Below, piece after piece: positions 7,936-16,336 of a DNA stretch of 64,000 bases (positions are counted from its first letter, which is position 1; each line of letters begins with the position of its first letter). The translations under genes and the position numbers were made by a program. Source of the DNA: Candidatus Rokuibacteriota bacterium (GTDB lineage Bacteria > Methylomirabilota > Methylomirabilia > Rokubacteriales > CSP1-6); NCBI GenBank assembly GCA_003220495.1, contig QHSP01000018.1:1-64000 (forward strand), in the 5' to 3' direction. The notes under the pieces are model-generated. The model was not told the DNA's origin. It was given only the letters and a program-made list of their open reading frames with translations, and did not search any database.

Positions 7936-9308
7936 CGCGTGGCGAGCGACGTCTTCATGAGGGTGTAGACCAGGAGCGACATCCCCAGATCCATCGCGAT
8001 GCCGGTGAGGGTTCGCACCCACCAGAAGGGCCGGATCGCGTTGACCGAGTGCACCCACTCGGTGCCGGCCATCAGCATGAAGCCTTGTTGGAGACCCTGC
8101 GCCATCAGCACGAGCCCCATCGCCGAGATGCCCAAGGTGACGAGCCAGAATCCCCAGTTTCCGACGCGGAAGCTCCACAGCGGGGCATCGTGCGCGAGCC
8201 GCGGCCAGACGTACACGGTGCCGGCGATCGCCCACACGACGAACGTGCCGAAGACCGTGAGGTGCGAGTGCGAGATGACGAAGTCGGTGAAGTGCGTGGG
8301 CTGCTGGAGCGACCGCAGCGCTTCCAGCGAGCCCTGGAAGCAGCCGACCAGGTACATGATCGAGCCGACGATCAGGAACTTCGCCGGCAGATTCCGCGAG
8401 AACCCCTGCCAGCGGCCGATCATCGTGCCGAAGAAGTTCTGGAGCACGGTCCACACGGGAATGATCAGCATCATCGACGAGACGATCGCGATAGTTTCCG
8501 CCCAGTCGGCGATCGGCGAGTAGAGATAGTGATGGATGCCGACGAACGGGTAGAAGAAGGCGAGCGACCAGAACCCGATCAGCGAGAGCCGGTGGCTGTA
8601 GATCGGGTTCTTCACGCTGGCCGGCAGAAAGTAGTAGATGAGCACGTAGCCGGCCGGCGTGATCCAGAGCCCGACGACGTAGTGGATGAAGAGCCCGTGC
8701 CAGGCGGCGTTGTTGATGCCGGGGATGTGATAGGGCCCGAGCAGGAGGAGGACCAGGTTCACGTCGGTCCAGATGAACGCCGCGATCAGGTACCAGAGGG
8801 AGACGTAGAGCGGCCGCTCGCGTCGCTGCTTGATCGTCATCAGGAACTGCAGGGTGAGGAACAGCAGGGCGAGGAACGTCACCACGACGTTGACCAGCGG
8901 GAACTCTCCCGCCTCCCAGCCGCGGTTCCACCCGAGCCCCAGCAGCACCACCGCCGCGGCCAGATTCAGGTTCCAGACCCACAAGAGACCGCGGCTCCAG
9001 CGCTCGCCCCAGACGCGCACGCCGGTGAGCCGAGGCACGATGTAGTAGCAGAGCCCGATGAAGAGCGTCGAGAAGGCGCCCCAGATCACGCCGTTGACGT
9101 GCATCGGGCGGAGCCGCCCGAACGTGAACCACGGAAGGTCGCCCAGGAAGGTCGGATAGTTGAACTTCGTCGAGATGAACGCGCCGATGGTGGGGAAGAA
9201 CAGCAGCCAGCCGAGCCCGCAGGCCAGCCACTTTCGGATCAGCTCGGCGTCGATCAGCTCGTCGTTGTGCGACGAGGCTTCACGCAGCGCGGCGTCGGTC
9301 ACTGTCAT
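7932..9308 (-). CDS. ccoN: cbb3-type cytochrome c oxidase catalytic subunit I (CcoN)
   Basis: Twelve-helix haem-copper oxidase subunit of 458 residues that reduces O2 and pumps protons. Candidate haem and CuB ligands are visible: H70 in RLRPMHVNGVIWG, WHGLFIHYVVG near 201, the histidine pair in GIHHYLYSPIADW near 257, and ISHSHLTVFG near 346. It is the first gene of the minus oxidase operon and overlaps the triheme gene by four bases. Family membership is clear. The sequence diverges from proteobacterial CcoN (for example HSHLTVFG instead of HVHSGALGW), suggesting a distinct C-family branch; NorB-like relatives are less likely because of the CcoO partner. Confidence 0.87.
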   Translation of the reverse strand: MTVTDAALREASSHNDELIDAELIRKWLACGLGWLLFFPTIGAFISTKFNYPTFLGDLPWFTFGRLRPMHVNGVIWGAFSTLFIGLCYYIVPRLTGVRVWGERWSRGLLWVWNLNLAAAVVLLGLGWNRGWEAGEFPLVNVVVTFLALLFLTLQFLMTIKQRRERPLYVSLWYLIAAFIWTDVNLVLLLLGPYHIPGINNAAWHGLFIHYVVGLWITPAGYVLIYYFLPASVKNPIYSHRLSLIGFWSLAFFYPFVGIHHYLYSPIADWAETIAIVSSMMLIIPVWTVLQNFFGTMIGRWQGFSRNLPAKFLIVGSIMYLVGCFQGSLEALRSLQQPTHFTDFVISHSHLTVFGTFVVWAIAGTVYVWPRLAHDAPLWSFRVGNWGFWLVTLGISAMGLVLMAQGLQQGFMLMAGTEWVHSVNAIRPFWWVRTLTGIAMDLGMSLLVYTLMKTSLATR

Positions 9309-9362
9309 GCAGGTCCAAGTGCGAGGATAGCGCGGTCACCCGGTTATCCGAATCGAATGGGA

Positions 9363-9368
9363 TAGAAT
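9363..9368 (+). promoter_or_regulatory. Candidate -10 element upstream of permease remnant
   Basis: TAGAAT lies six bases before the GTG at 9375, with no recognisable -35. If used, transcription would begin at or near the start codon, giving a leaderless message. Confidence 0.3.
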
Positions 9369-9374
9369 CGGCTC

Positions 9375-10070
9375 GTGAGGGCCGAGCACGTCGTGATGGC
9401 GGGCGCCGCCCTGGCGTTGTTCGTGCTGATCGCGCTCCCCCTGGCCTTTCTGGTCGGCGGCGGCCTGACCGGGGACGGTTGCCTCCGGCTCGCGCACTTC
9501 CGCGACGCCGTGTCGAGCCGCCTCTACGTGCAGGCGCTGCGGAACTCGCTCATCCTCGGCGCGGCGACGGCGATGCTGAGCGTCGCCGTCGGCCTTCCAC
9601 TCGCCTGGGCGGTGAGCCGCACGAACGTCCCCGCGAAGCGCTTCATTCACCTGACGGGGATCGTCTCGTATCTGACGCCGCCGTTCCTGACGGCGATCGC
9701 GTTCGTGAACCTCTTCAGCCCTCGATTCGTGCTGCTCGGATACGATGTTACCCGTCGCGCGATCGTGAACAGCTTGATCCTCGCGAGCGGCACGGCCACC
9801 CTCGCGGTCCTCATCGGGCTCTTCGCCGGCTGGCTCCTTGTCTTCGTCCCGGCGCTCCAGGAGCTCTCGGCGTCGGTCCTGCTCTTCAGCTCGGGATCGA
9901 TCACCCTGGCCGTCGCCGTCTACAACCTCTACGAGACCGGGGCGCTCGGGCCGGTCGCGGCGCTGGCGATCGTGACCATGCTCATCATCACCGGCGCGAT
10001 CGTGCTCGCCACGCGACTGGGTCGTGGCACGGCGGTCGCGAGGGCCGAACGGGCGGGGGTCGCGCAGTGA
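9375..10070 (+). pseudogene. Internally deleted binding-protein-dependent ABC permease
   Basis: Remnant of a two-domain FbpB-like permease, normally over 500 residues but here 231. The N-terminal third of domain one is intact (AMLSVAVGLPLAWAVSRTNV, then TGIVSYLTPPFLTAIAFVNL). It then jumps to the start of domain two (RRAIVNSLILASGTATLAVL) and again to the last helices (FVPALQELSASVLLFSSGS). Most membrane segments and the cytoplasmic coupling loop are missing, so it should not work alone, although the frame stays open. The Nudix gene overlaps its stop and an ABC ATPase remnant follows. Assembly collapse is an alternative explanation. Confidence 0.7.
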
Positions 10071-10504
10071 TGGCCGCGAGCAGTCGGACCGGATCCTGGG
10101 GCGACAGCATGTTGCCGCTCGACTGTGTCGTGTTCATGCTCGTCAGGAACGGCCAGGTCCTCGCGGAGAAGCGGAAGGCGACGCGGCGGCTGGCTCCGGG
10201 CGCCATCGCGCTGCCCGGAGGCCATGTCGACGCGGGCGAGGGTCTCGAGGACGCGCTCCACCGGGAGCTGCACGAAGAGCTGGGGGTGGTCGCCGAGCGG
10301 ACCGCGTACGTGTGCACCCTGCTCCATCGAGCGGAGGAGCTCAGGAAGCTCCACTACTTCGCGGTCGAAGGCTGGCGGGGCGAGATCCTGAATCAGGAGG
10401 CCGAGGCTCTCCTGTGGATCCCGCTCGACGAGCCGGCCGCGCTCGAGATCGACGTGGACAGAACGGCGGTCGCCGAGTACGTGCGGCTCTCGCGGAGCGG
10501 GTGA
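10070..10504 (+). CDS. Nudix hydrolase
   Basis: A 144-residue pyrophosphohydrolase with a complete Nudix box at about residues 48-70 ([20 protein letters not shown] followed by ELGVV), giving the G-x5-E-x7-RE-x2-EE-x-G signature. The substrate is unknown; nucleoside diphosphate derivatives are usual. The ATG overlaps the permease remnant's stop (TGATG), and its own stop overlaps the ATG of the ABC ATPase remnant. It is intact between two collapsed transporter genes, so it may be retained for an independent role. Confidence 0.85.
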   Translation: MAASSRTGSWGDSMLPLDCVVFMLVRNGQVLAEKRKATRRLAPGAIALPGGHVDAGEGLEDALHRELHEELGVVAERTAYVCTLLHRAEELRKLHYFAVEGWRGEILNQEAEALLWIPLDEPAALEIDVDRTAVAEYVRLSRSG

Positions 10505-10707
10505 TGGCCGGCATCGGCATCGAGCACGTGACGAAGCGCTTCGGCGGCGTGACCGCGGTGAGCGATCTGAGCCTCGAGATCGGCGACCGCGAATTCGTGA
10601 CCTTGCTCGGGCCGAGCGGCTGCGGAAAGACCACGCTCTTGCGCCTGATCGCCGTGATGCAGGCGGGCGAGATCATGCAGGTCGGCGCGCCCCGCGCGTT
10701 CAGCTAG
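10504..10707 (+). pseudogene. Internally deleted ABC transporter ATPase
   Basis: A 67-residue remnant of an FbpC/PotA-like ATPase. The N-terminus is normal through the Walker A motif ([17 protein letters not shown]). The sequence then jumps straight to [13 protein letters not shown], which in full-length relatives follows the H-loop well over 100 residues later. The Q-loop, signature motif, Walker B and H-loop are lost. The two sides share a short I-A block, suggesting deletion between small direct repeats. It pairs with the collapsed permease upstream; no binding protein is present. Confidence 0.7.
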
Positions 10708-10710
10708 AAT
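10705..10710 (+). promoter_or_regulatory. Candidate -10 element upstream of cupin dioxygenase
   Basis: TAGAAT overlaps the stop of the ABC remnant and precedes AAGGAG and the start at 10741 at a spacing compatible with a short 5' leader. No -35 is evident. Confidence 0.28.
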
Positions 10711-10740
10711 CCTCCTTAACGGTCAATGAAGGAGACGGTC

Positions 10741-11718
10741 ATGGCGGTCCAGACGACGCGGACGGTCGAGGAGCTCGAGGCATACTGCGCGCGGTTGAGG
10801 GCGGCGGGGCTCGACGCCCCGTGGTCGAGACCGGGTCCGCTCATCCCGCCCAAGCCCACGGCGACCCAGGCGCGCCACTGGCGCTGGCGGGATATCGAGC
10901 CGCTGCTGTTCGAGAGCAGCGAATACTTGAGCCCGCACCGCGGCGCGGAGCGCCGGGTGCTGCGTCTGCACAATCCGGGAGTCCCGGAGCGGACCGTGGC
11001 CCACAGTCTCGTGCTGGCGATCCAGTACCTGTTGCCCGGGGAGGTCGCGCCGGCTCACCGCCACTCGCCGACGGCGATCAGGTTCATGCTCCACGGCGAA
11101 GGGGCCTTCACGACCGTCGATGGTCAGAAGTGCGCGATGAAGCCCGGCGACCTCGTGCTGACGCCGGGGATGGCGTGGCACGACCACGGCAACGAAGGCG
11201 GCAAGCCCGTCTACTGGATGGACATCCTCGACTGGCAGATTGTCCGGTTCCTCGAGAACCTGACCTTCGAGCCCTATCCCGACGAGCAGCAGCCGGCGCT
11301 CCGGAGCCCGGGCCGCGACATCTACTTTCCGTGGACCGATGCCTACGCGGCCCTGCTGAAGCGCGCTGAGCAGGCCCCCGATCCCTTCGACGACGTCCTG
11401 CTGGAGTACGTGGATCCGGCCAGCGGCTCCTCGCTTCGCCCGACCGTCGCGTGCTATCTGCAGCTCCTGCGTCCCGGCAGCCGGACCCGAGCCCACCGCG
11501 AGACGAGCACCGCCGTCTATCGCGTCGTGCGCGGCCGAGGGACCACGACCGTGGACGATCAGACCTTCGAGTGGGAGCCGGGGGACTTCTTCGTGATCCC
11601 GCCGCGGGCGCGACACGCCCACGCCAACCTGGGCACCGAGCCGGCCGTCCTGTTCACCGCGCAGGACGTTCCGCTGCTGAAGCTCCTACGCCTGTACCGC
11701 ATGGAGCCCGCCGACTGA
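10741..11718 (+). CDS. Gentisate 1,2-dioxygenase-like bicupin
   Basis: A 325-residue double-cupin protein resembling gentisate or 1-hydroxy-2-naphthoate dioxygenases, Fe(II) enzymes that cleave aromatic rings. Cupin one (about residues 90-165) has PAHRHSPTAIRFMLHGEGAF and MAWHDHGNEG, supplying the usual three histidines. Cupin two (about 235-310) has RAHRETSTAVYRVVRGRG and RARHAHANLG. AAGGAG upstream favours the ATG at 10741 over an in-frame ATG at 10726. The true aromatic substrate cannot be read from sequence. It converges on a TctC gene. Confidence 0.83.
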   Translation: MAVQTTRTVEELEAYCARLRAAGLDAPWSRPGPLIPPKPTATQARHWRWRDIEPLLFESSEYLSPHRGAERRVLRLHNPGVPERTVAHSLVLAIQYLLPGEVAPAHRHSPTAIRFMLHGEGAFTTVDGQKCAMKPGDLVLTPGMAWHDHGNEGGKPVYWMDILDWQIVRFLENLTFEPYPDEQQPALRSPGRDIYFPWTDAYAALLKRAEQAPDPFDDVLLEYVDPASGSSLRPTVACYLQLLRPGSRTRAHRETSTAVYRVVRGRGTTTVDDQTFEWEPGDFFVIPPRARHAHANLGTEPAVLFTAQDVPLLKLLRLYRMEPAD

Positions 11719-11749
11719 ACCGATAACGGCGGCCGCGAGTTGAGCCCGC

Positions 11750-12787
11750 TCAGCGGAGCAGCTCCTTGAGCTTCGCCAGCACCGGAGGCGGCATCCGGAA
11801 GAGCTCGCCCATCAGCCGCTCGACTTCCTCGCCGCCGACCGGATCGATGTCGAGCTTGGCCTGCTTCGCGTCGTTGACGAACTCCGGGTCGCGCAGCGTC
11901 TCGAGGAACGCCGCGCGGAGCGTCCGCACCCGATCGGCGGGAGTCGCGGGCGGCATCGCATAGAGACGCGAGACCGTGGTCGGCGCGATGATCCCCGTGC
12001 GGATCAGCTGTCGGGCCTCGTCCGTCCGCGCCAGGTCTAGCGCCATCGGCACGCCCGGCAGATCCGCGAGCGGCTTCTCCGTGACCTGGAGCACCACGGT
12101 CGCCTCGCCGGCGTCGAGCGCCTGTCGCCACGTGGGTCTCAACGACTCCCACGGCCAGCAGCCTCCCGCGACCTCGCCGGACTGAGCGGCCAGCCGGATC
12201 TCGGCCGTGCCCTTGTATCCCCGCACCAGATGAATCGGCAGGCCGAGCGCGATCTGGAGGACGCGCGGCACGTCGTGGGTCGCGCCGCCGGGAGCGACGC
12301 TCCCGAGCTTGACCGGCGTCTTCGAAGCCGCCCACTGCTGAGCGCTGGTGATTCCGCTCGCGCGGGTGAGCGCGCACACCGCGTTCTCCCGCGTCGGCGC
12401 GCCGATCCACTCGAACTTGCGCGCGTCGAATTCCACGCCCTCGCGGCCGAGGATCTGTCCCATGACCTGAGTGCCCTGGAAGTTGACGATCGTGAGCCCG
12501 TCGGGCCGGCCGGCTCGATAGATCGAGTTGGCCGCGACCAGCCCGGCGGCGCCCGGCATGTTCTCGACGATCACGGCGGGCTTGCCGGGCACGTGCCTGG
12601 CGAGGTGTCGCGCGATCGCGCGCGAGTAGGTATCGAACCCGCCGCCGGCGGTGTAGCCGACGACGATGCGAATGATCTTGCCGCGGTAGTAATCGTCCTG
12701 GGCGGCGGCCGCGCCCGCCACGCCCAGAAGCGGCAGGAGGCTCAGACACGCCACTCGCGCGCGCACACCACGCATTGGCCCGCTCAT
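11750..12787 (-). CDS. TctC-family (Bug) tripartite tricarboxylate transporter binding protein
   Basis: Periplasmic solute-binding protein of 345 residues with a Sec signal (cleavage near AAAA-QDD). Family landmarks include IIRIVVGYTAGGGFDTYSRA, HVPGKPAVIVENMPGAAGLV and VKLGSVAPGGATHD. These proteins bind carboxylates for TctAB, or act as sensors when orphaned; no TctA or TctB gene is nearby. It is divergent from the amidohydrolase with a 52-bp gap, so shared regulation is possible. The ligand is unknown. Confidence 0.87.
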   Translation of the reverse strand: MSGPMRGVRARVACLSLLPLLGVAGAAAAQDDYYRGKIIRIVVGYTAGGGFDTYSRAIARHLARHVPGKPAVIVENMPGAAGLVAANSIYRAGRPDGLTIVNFQGTQVMGQILGREGVEFDARKFEWIGAPTRENAVCALTRASGITSAQQWAASKTPVKLGSVAPGGATHDVPRVLQIALGLPIHLVRGYKGTAEIRLAAQSGEVAGGCWPWESLRPTWRQALDAGEATVVLQVTEKPLADLPGVPMALDLARTDEARQLIRTGIIAPTTVSRLYAMPPATPADRVRTLRAAFLETLRDPEFVNDAKQAKLDIDPVGGEEVERLMGELFRMPPPVLAKLKELLR

Positions 12788-12839
12788 GCTAAGTTCTCCG
12801 CCGGGAAGGTGTCAACGGACGCCTGAGGAGGGACTCGCC

Positions 12840-14066
12840 ATGGCACGCTCCGGATACCGCATCTTCGACGCCGACACTCATATCATCGAGGCCGCCGAAC
12901 CCATCGAGGCGTACCTCTCGGCCGCCGACAAGGCCAGGCTCGCCGCGCTCGGGCCCCTGGTGGGGCGCGCCCAGGGCAAGGGTGGCATGTCCCGCTACCG
13001 CGTCGGCAAGCGCCCCGACCTCAATCGGATGCTCGGCTCACGCGATCGCGTCCCGCCGGCCGACGCGGTCACCCGAGGGCTGAAGGACGGCGGAACGCCC
13101 TGGGACGTGCGCTGGCAGGGGCCACCCTTCCCCGACGATCGCGTCAACTTCGACTCGCACGCGCGGATCAAGGACATGGACATCGAGGGCGTGGACGTCA
13201 ACATGGTCCTGCCCTCGGGCGGTCTTGCGGCATTCGCCGGCCTGGATGACGCCGCGGTCGAGATGTCGATGTACCAGGCGTATCACCGCTTCCTCAAGGA
13301 TTACTGCGCGCCGTACCCCGACCGGCTCACGAGCGTGATGCACGTCACGGTGCGCGACGTGCCGGGGTCGGTCGCCGAGATCGGCCGCTGTGGCAAGGAG
13401 CGGTGGCCGGTCGGCATCTTCCCGGTCTGCCCGCCGGGCATGACGCTCGACGATCCCGACTGGGAGCCGATCTGGGGGGCGGCGCGGGAGCACGACCTCA
13501 CCGTGGTGATCCATTCCTTCACGATGTCGATCCCGTATCCGCCGGGCATGTGGGACAACTGGGACAACATGTTCCTCGTCCGCTCGGCCAGCCACGTTTG
13601 GAACGCCCAGCGCAACATGGCGGCGCTCATCGGCTCCGGCGTCCTCGATCGCCATCCGAGCCTGCGCCTGACCTCGCTCGAGTGCGGCCACGGGTGGCTC
13701 GCGTTCTGGGCCTCGCGCCTCGACGAGCAAGCCGAGATGAGCCAGCACGCGCTGCCGCGGCTCAAGCGCAAGCCGAGCGAGTACATTCGCGGGCCGCAGT
13801 ACTTCCAGAGCATCCAGCTGCACGAGGGCGAGCTGTCCTTGCGCCAGGCCATCGAGGCGATCGGCGAGGACACCTTGATGTTCGCGACGGATTATCCGCA
13901 CTCGGAGAGCTGGTTCCCGAAATCGGTCGACGCCGTCCTCAAGTGGACGTCGATCCCCGAGAGCGCCCGGCGCAAGCTCCTCTGGGAGAACGCGGTGCGG
14001 TGCTACCGGCGCTACAGCGGCTACACGTCGGCCCTCGTCGAGGCCGCGCCCGCCGCGGCGCGGTAG
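12840..14066 (+). CDS. Amidohydrolase-2 family metal-dependent hydrolase
   Basis: TIM-barrel amidohydrolase of the amidohydrolase_2 (ACMSD-like) group, 408 residues. Metal-binding features are FDADTHIIE at the N-terminus, VIHSFTMS in the middle, LTSLECGHGWLAFW, and the terminal aspartate in MFATDYPHSESWFP. Members decarboxylate or hydrolyse ring-cleavage products in aromatic catabolism. The ATG at 12840 puts the DADTH motif at residue 10. The GTG of the next gene follows after six bases, so the two are cotranscribed. Confidence 0.85.
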   Translation: MARSGYRIFDADTHIIEAAEPIEAYLSAADKARLAALGPLVGRAQGKGGMSRYRVGKRPDLNRMLGSRDRVPPADAVTRGLKDGGTPWDVRWQGPPFPDDRVNFDSHARIKDMDIEGVDVNMVLPSGGLAAFAGLDDAAVEMSMYQAYHRFLKDYCAPYPDRLTSVMHVTVRDVPGSVAEIGRCGKERWPVGIFPVCPPGMTLDDPDWEPIWGAAREHDLTVVIHSFTMSIPYPPGMWDNWDNMFLVRSASHVWNAQRNMAALIGSGVLDRHPSLRLTSLECGHGWLAFWASRLDEQAEMSQHALPRLKRKPSEYIRGPQYFQSIQLHEGELSLRQAIEAIGEDTLMFATDYPHSESWFPKSVDAVLKWTSIPESARRKLLWENAVRCYRRYSGYTSALVEAAPAAAR

Positions 14067-14071
14067 CGGGC

Positions 14072-15037
14072 GTGGGCCGGCTCGAGCTCACGCTTGCGTG
14101 CGGCGACTACGACCGGACGCGCGCGATCAGGACCGGCGAGGTCAAGCCCGACGGCGTCGAGCTGAACGTGGTGACGCTCGCGCCGGAGGAGATGTTCTAC
14201 CGGATGGCGCGGTTCCGCGAGTTCGACGTCTCCGAGCTCTCGCTGTCGACCTACACCGTGCTCCGGGGCCGGGGCGAGCCCCTGGTCGCCGTTCCGGTCT
14301 TTCCGTCGTTCAGCTTCCGCCACTCGTCGGTGTTCGTGGCCACGCACGCCGGTATCAAGGAGCCACGCGATCTGGTCGGCAAGCGGATGGGCGTGCCCAA
14401 GTACCACATGACGGCGGCGGTGTGGATTCGCGGGATGCTCGAAGAGGAGTACGGCGTCGCGCCGAAGGACATGCGCTGGTTCGAGGGCGGCGAGGGATCG
14501 AAGGTCAAGGAAGTGGACGTGACGCTCCCGCCGGACGTCCCGCACCAGTGGGTCCCAGCCGGCCGGAATCTCGGCGACATGGTCGCGGCCGGCGAGCTCG
14601 ACGCCTACATGGGCGCCCGCCGGCCGGCGGCCTACGGCGAGCGCGTGACGCGCCTCTTCCCGGACTTCCGTCGCGTGGAGCGCGCCTACTACGAGAAGAC
14701 CGGGATCTTCCCGATCATGCACACCCTGGTCATGAGAGAGGAGCTCGCGCGCCAGCATCCGTGGCTGCCGCGGAGTCTCTACGACGCCTTCGTCGAGGCC
14801 AAGCGGCTCGCGTACGAGCGGCTGCAATTCACCGCGGCCTTGCCGGTGAGCTTGCCCTGGCTCGTGGCCGAAGCCGAGGAGACGCGCGCGCTGATGGGGG
14901 ACGATCCGTTTCCGTACGGCGTCGCGCGCAACCGGAAGACGCTCGAGACCCTGGCGGGCTACACGTACCGGCAGGGGCTGGCGCCGCGCGGGCTCAAGGT
15001 CGAGGAGATGTTCTGTGAGTCGACCTTGGCGATCTGA
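14072..15037 (+). CDS. 4,5-dihydroxyphthalate decarboxylase-like / NMT1-type protein
   Basis: A 321-residue protein of the family annotated as 4,5-dihydroxyphthalate decarboxylase, which has a periplasmic-binding-protein-like fold. Typical features are LTLACGDYDRTRAIRTGEVK at the start, FDVSELSLSTYTVLRGRG, and KRMGVPKYHMTAAVWIRGML. There is no signal peptide, in keeping with a cytoplasmic enzyme rather than a transporter component. The GTG start lies six bases after the amidohydrolase stop. Together they suggest an aromatic acid pathway; the reaction is unproven. Confidence 0.8.
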   Translation: MGRLELTLACGDYDRTRAIRTGEVKPDGVELNVVTLAPEEMFYRMARFREFDVSELSLSTYTVLRGRGEPLVAVPVFPSFSFRHSSVFVATHAGIKEPRDLVGKRMGVPKYHMTAAVWIRGMLEEEYGVAPKDMRWFEGGEGSKVKEVDVTLPPDVPHQWVPAGRNLGDMVAAGELDAYMGARRPAAYGERVTRLFPDFRRVERAYYEKTGIFPIMHTLVMREELARQHPWLPRSLYDAFVEAKRLAYERLQFTAALPVSLPWLVAEAEETRALMGDDPFPYGVARNRKTLETLAGYTYRQGLAPRGLKVEEMFCESTLAI

Positions 15038-15052
15038 CGGACGCTCGGGCGT

Positions 15053-15355
15053 TCAGGCGCGGTCGATCAGCACGAACACGCACCCGGTGTCCGAGTGCAC
15101 GTCCTCGTCGACGCTGCCGGCGCTGGCGACGCTCGCCCAGCCGGGCCCCAACCGCCGGCCCGCTTGAACGAGCTCACCCTCGAGGATGAACACGAACTCC
15201 GGGCGTTCGTGCGTGTGCAGGGGAAACCTCGCCCCTGGCTCGAAGCGGACGACCTGCATTTCCCAGCCGTCGGTGACCGCGATGTCCTTCACGTAAACTC
15301 CCGCGGCGAAGCTCGACGCCCTCCACGGGAGAGTTTCCGTGTTCACGCAGCTCAC
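15053..15355 (-). CDS. Small cupin-domain protein
   Basis: Single-cupin protein of about 100 residues, with the cupin motifs RFEPGARFPLHTHERPEFVF and a glycine-rich GPGWASVASAGSVDEDVH. The histidines in HTHERPE would bind metal. GTG at 15355 is used; another GTG at 15346 is equally possible. It lies 29 bp downstream of the desaturase gene on the same strand. Function unknown; such proteins are often regulators or small-molecule binders. Confidence 0.68.
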   Translation of the reverse strand: MSCVNTETLPWRASSFAAGVYVKDIAVTDGWEMQVVRFEPGARFPLHTHERPEFVFILEGELVQAGRRLGPGWASVASAGSVDEDVHSDTGCVFVLIDRA

Positions 15356-15384
15356 GGCGCCCCGTTCGAGCCTCTCCGCGGGCA

Positions 15385-16239
15385 CTAGAATCCGACTTCC
15401 TTCAGCTCGAGCCCCGCGGGGAGCCGCCCGCCAGTCCTCGACGCCTTCACCAGCCTCAGGCTCTTCATGAGCCGCACCACCCGGAACCCGAAGTCGTATT
15501 CCTCGGGCGCGTGGCTGAGCCGCAGGAACTGCGGATGGTGGTGATGGTTGTTCTGCAGGCAGGCGCTGAACGTGGCCGTCACCGGCAGCCAGTCGCCGAT
15601 GTTCATGGCGTTGTCGTCGTCGTGATAGCGCCGGGCGCCGAATCGGCGATCGTGCGTCCAGTAGTTCTGCACCATGTTCGTCCACAGGCCGACGAGCCGC
15701 ACGCTGCACCACAGCGCCGCCGCGTACACCCAGTCGGATACGAGCGCCCAGACGAACGCGTAGCTGCTGAGCTGGGCCACGACCGCGAAGAAGGGGCTCG
15801 CGGCCAGGCGCATCGGCCAGGTCTCGAAGATGGGATCTCGGGCGAGATCGAACTCGCACTTGTAGGGAAACAGACACAGATAGAGCGTCTTGCAGAATCC
15901 GTCGGCGCCGAGCTTGTTCGGGTCGCCGTCGCGGTCGGAGAAGGCGTGGTGGTGGCGGTGGCGATTCACCCACGCCCGGGGATTGACGTAGATCCCGACG
16001 GTGTTGCAGAGCAGCGTGGTCGACTTGACGAACCAGCCCTTGAACTCGAGCGCCCGGTGGGCGATGCCCATGTGCAGGATCTCCGGCAGATAGATGCCGG
16101 CGACGAGCCAGATGAACAGGAGGTAGAGGACGCCGACGACGAAGCCTCGGCCGGGACCCAGGTGCGGCGGCGCGAGGTACGCCGCGACGAGCGCGTGCAG
16201 GATCAGCAGCGTGTAGCCGGCCACGTTGTAGATCCTCAT
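15385..16239 (-). CDS. Membrane fatty acid desaturase (acyl desaturase family)
   Basis: Di-iron membrane desaturase of 284 residues. Three histidine clusters match the family: HMGIAHRA near residue 56, NRHRHHHAFSD near 92, and NNHHHHPQ near 230. Hydrophobic helices separate them. It probably inserts a double bond into acyl chains, in keeping with the other lipid genes in the window. Alcohol dehydrogenase and MBL genes lie upstream on the same strand, about 100 bp away. Confidence 0.82.
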   Translation of the reverse strand: MRIYNVAGYTLLILHALVAAYLAPPHLGPGRGFVVGVLYLLFIWLVAGIYLPEILHMGIAHRALEFKGWFVKSTTLLCNTVGIYVNPRAWVNRHRHHHAFSDRDGDPNKLGADGFCKTLYLCLFPYKCEFDLARDPIFETWPMRLAASPFFAVVAQLSSYAFVWALVSDWVYAAALWCSVRLVGLWTNMVQNYWTHDRRFGARRYHDDDNAMNIGDWLPVTATFSACLQNNHHHHPQFLRLSHAPEEYDFGFRVVRLMKSLRLVKASRTGGRLPAGLELKEVGF

Positions 16240-16336
16240 GACGGTCTCCCCACGATGATATTGAAGGAGGGGCCGTCTGCGGAAGAGATTCCGCGCCGGC
16301 GGCGAGGGCTCGGGCCGGCGCCACCGGCCGGCCGGG

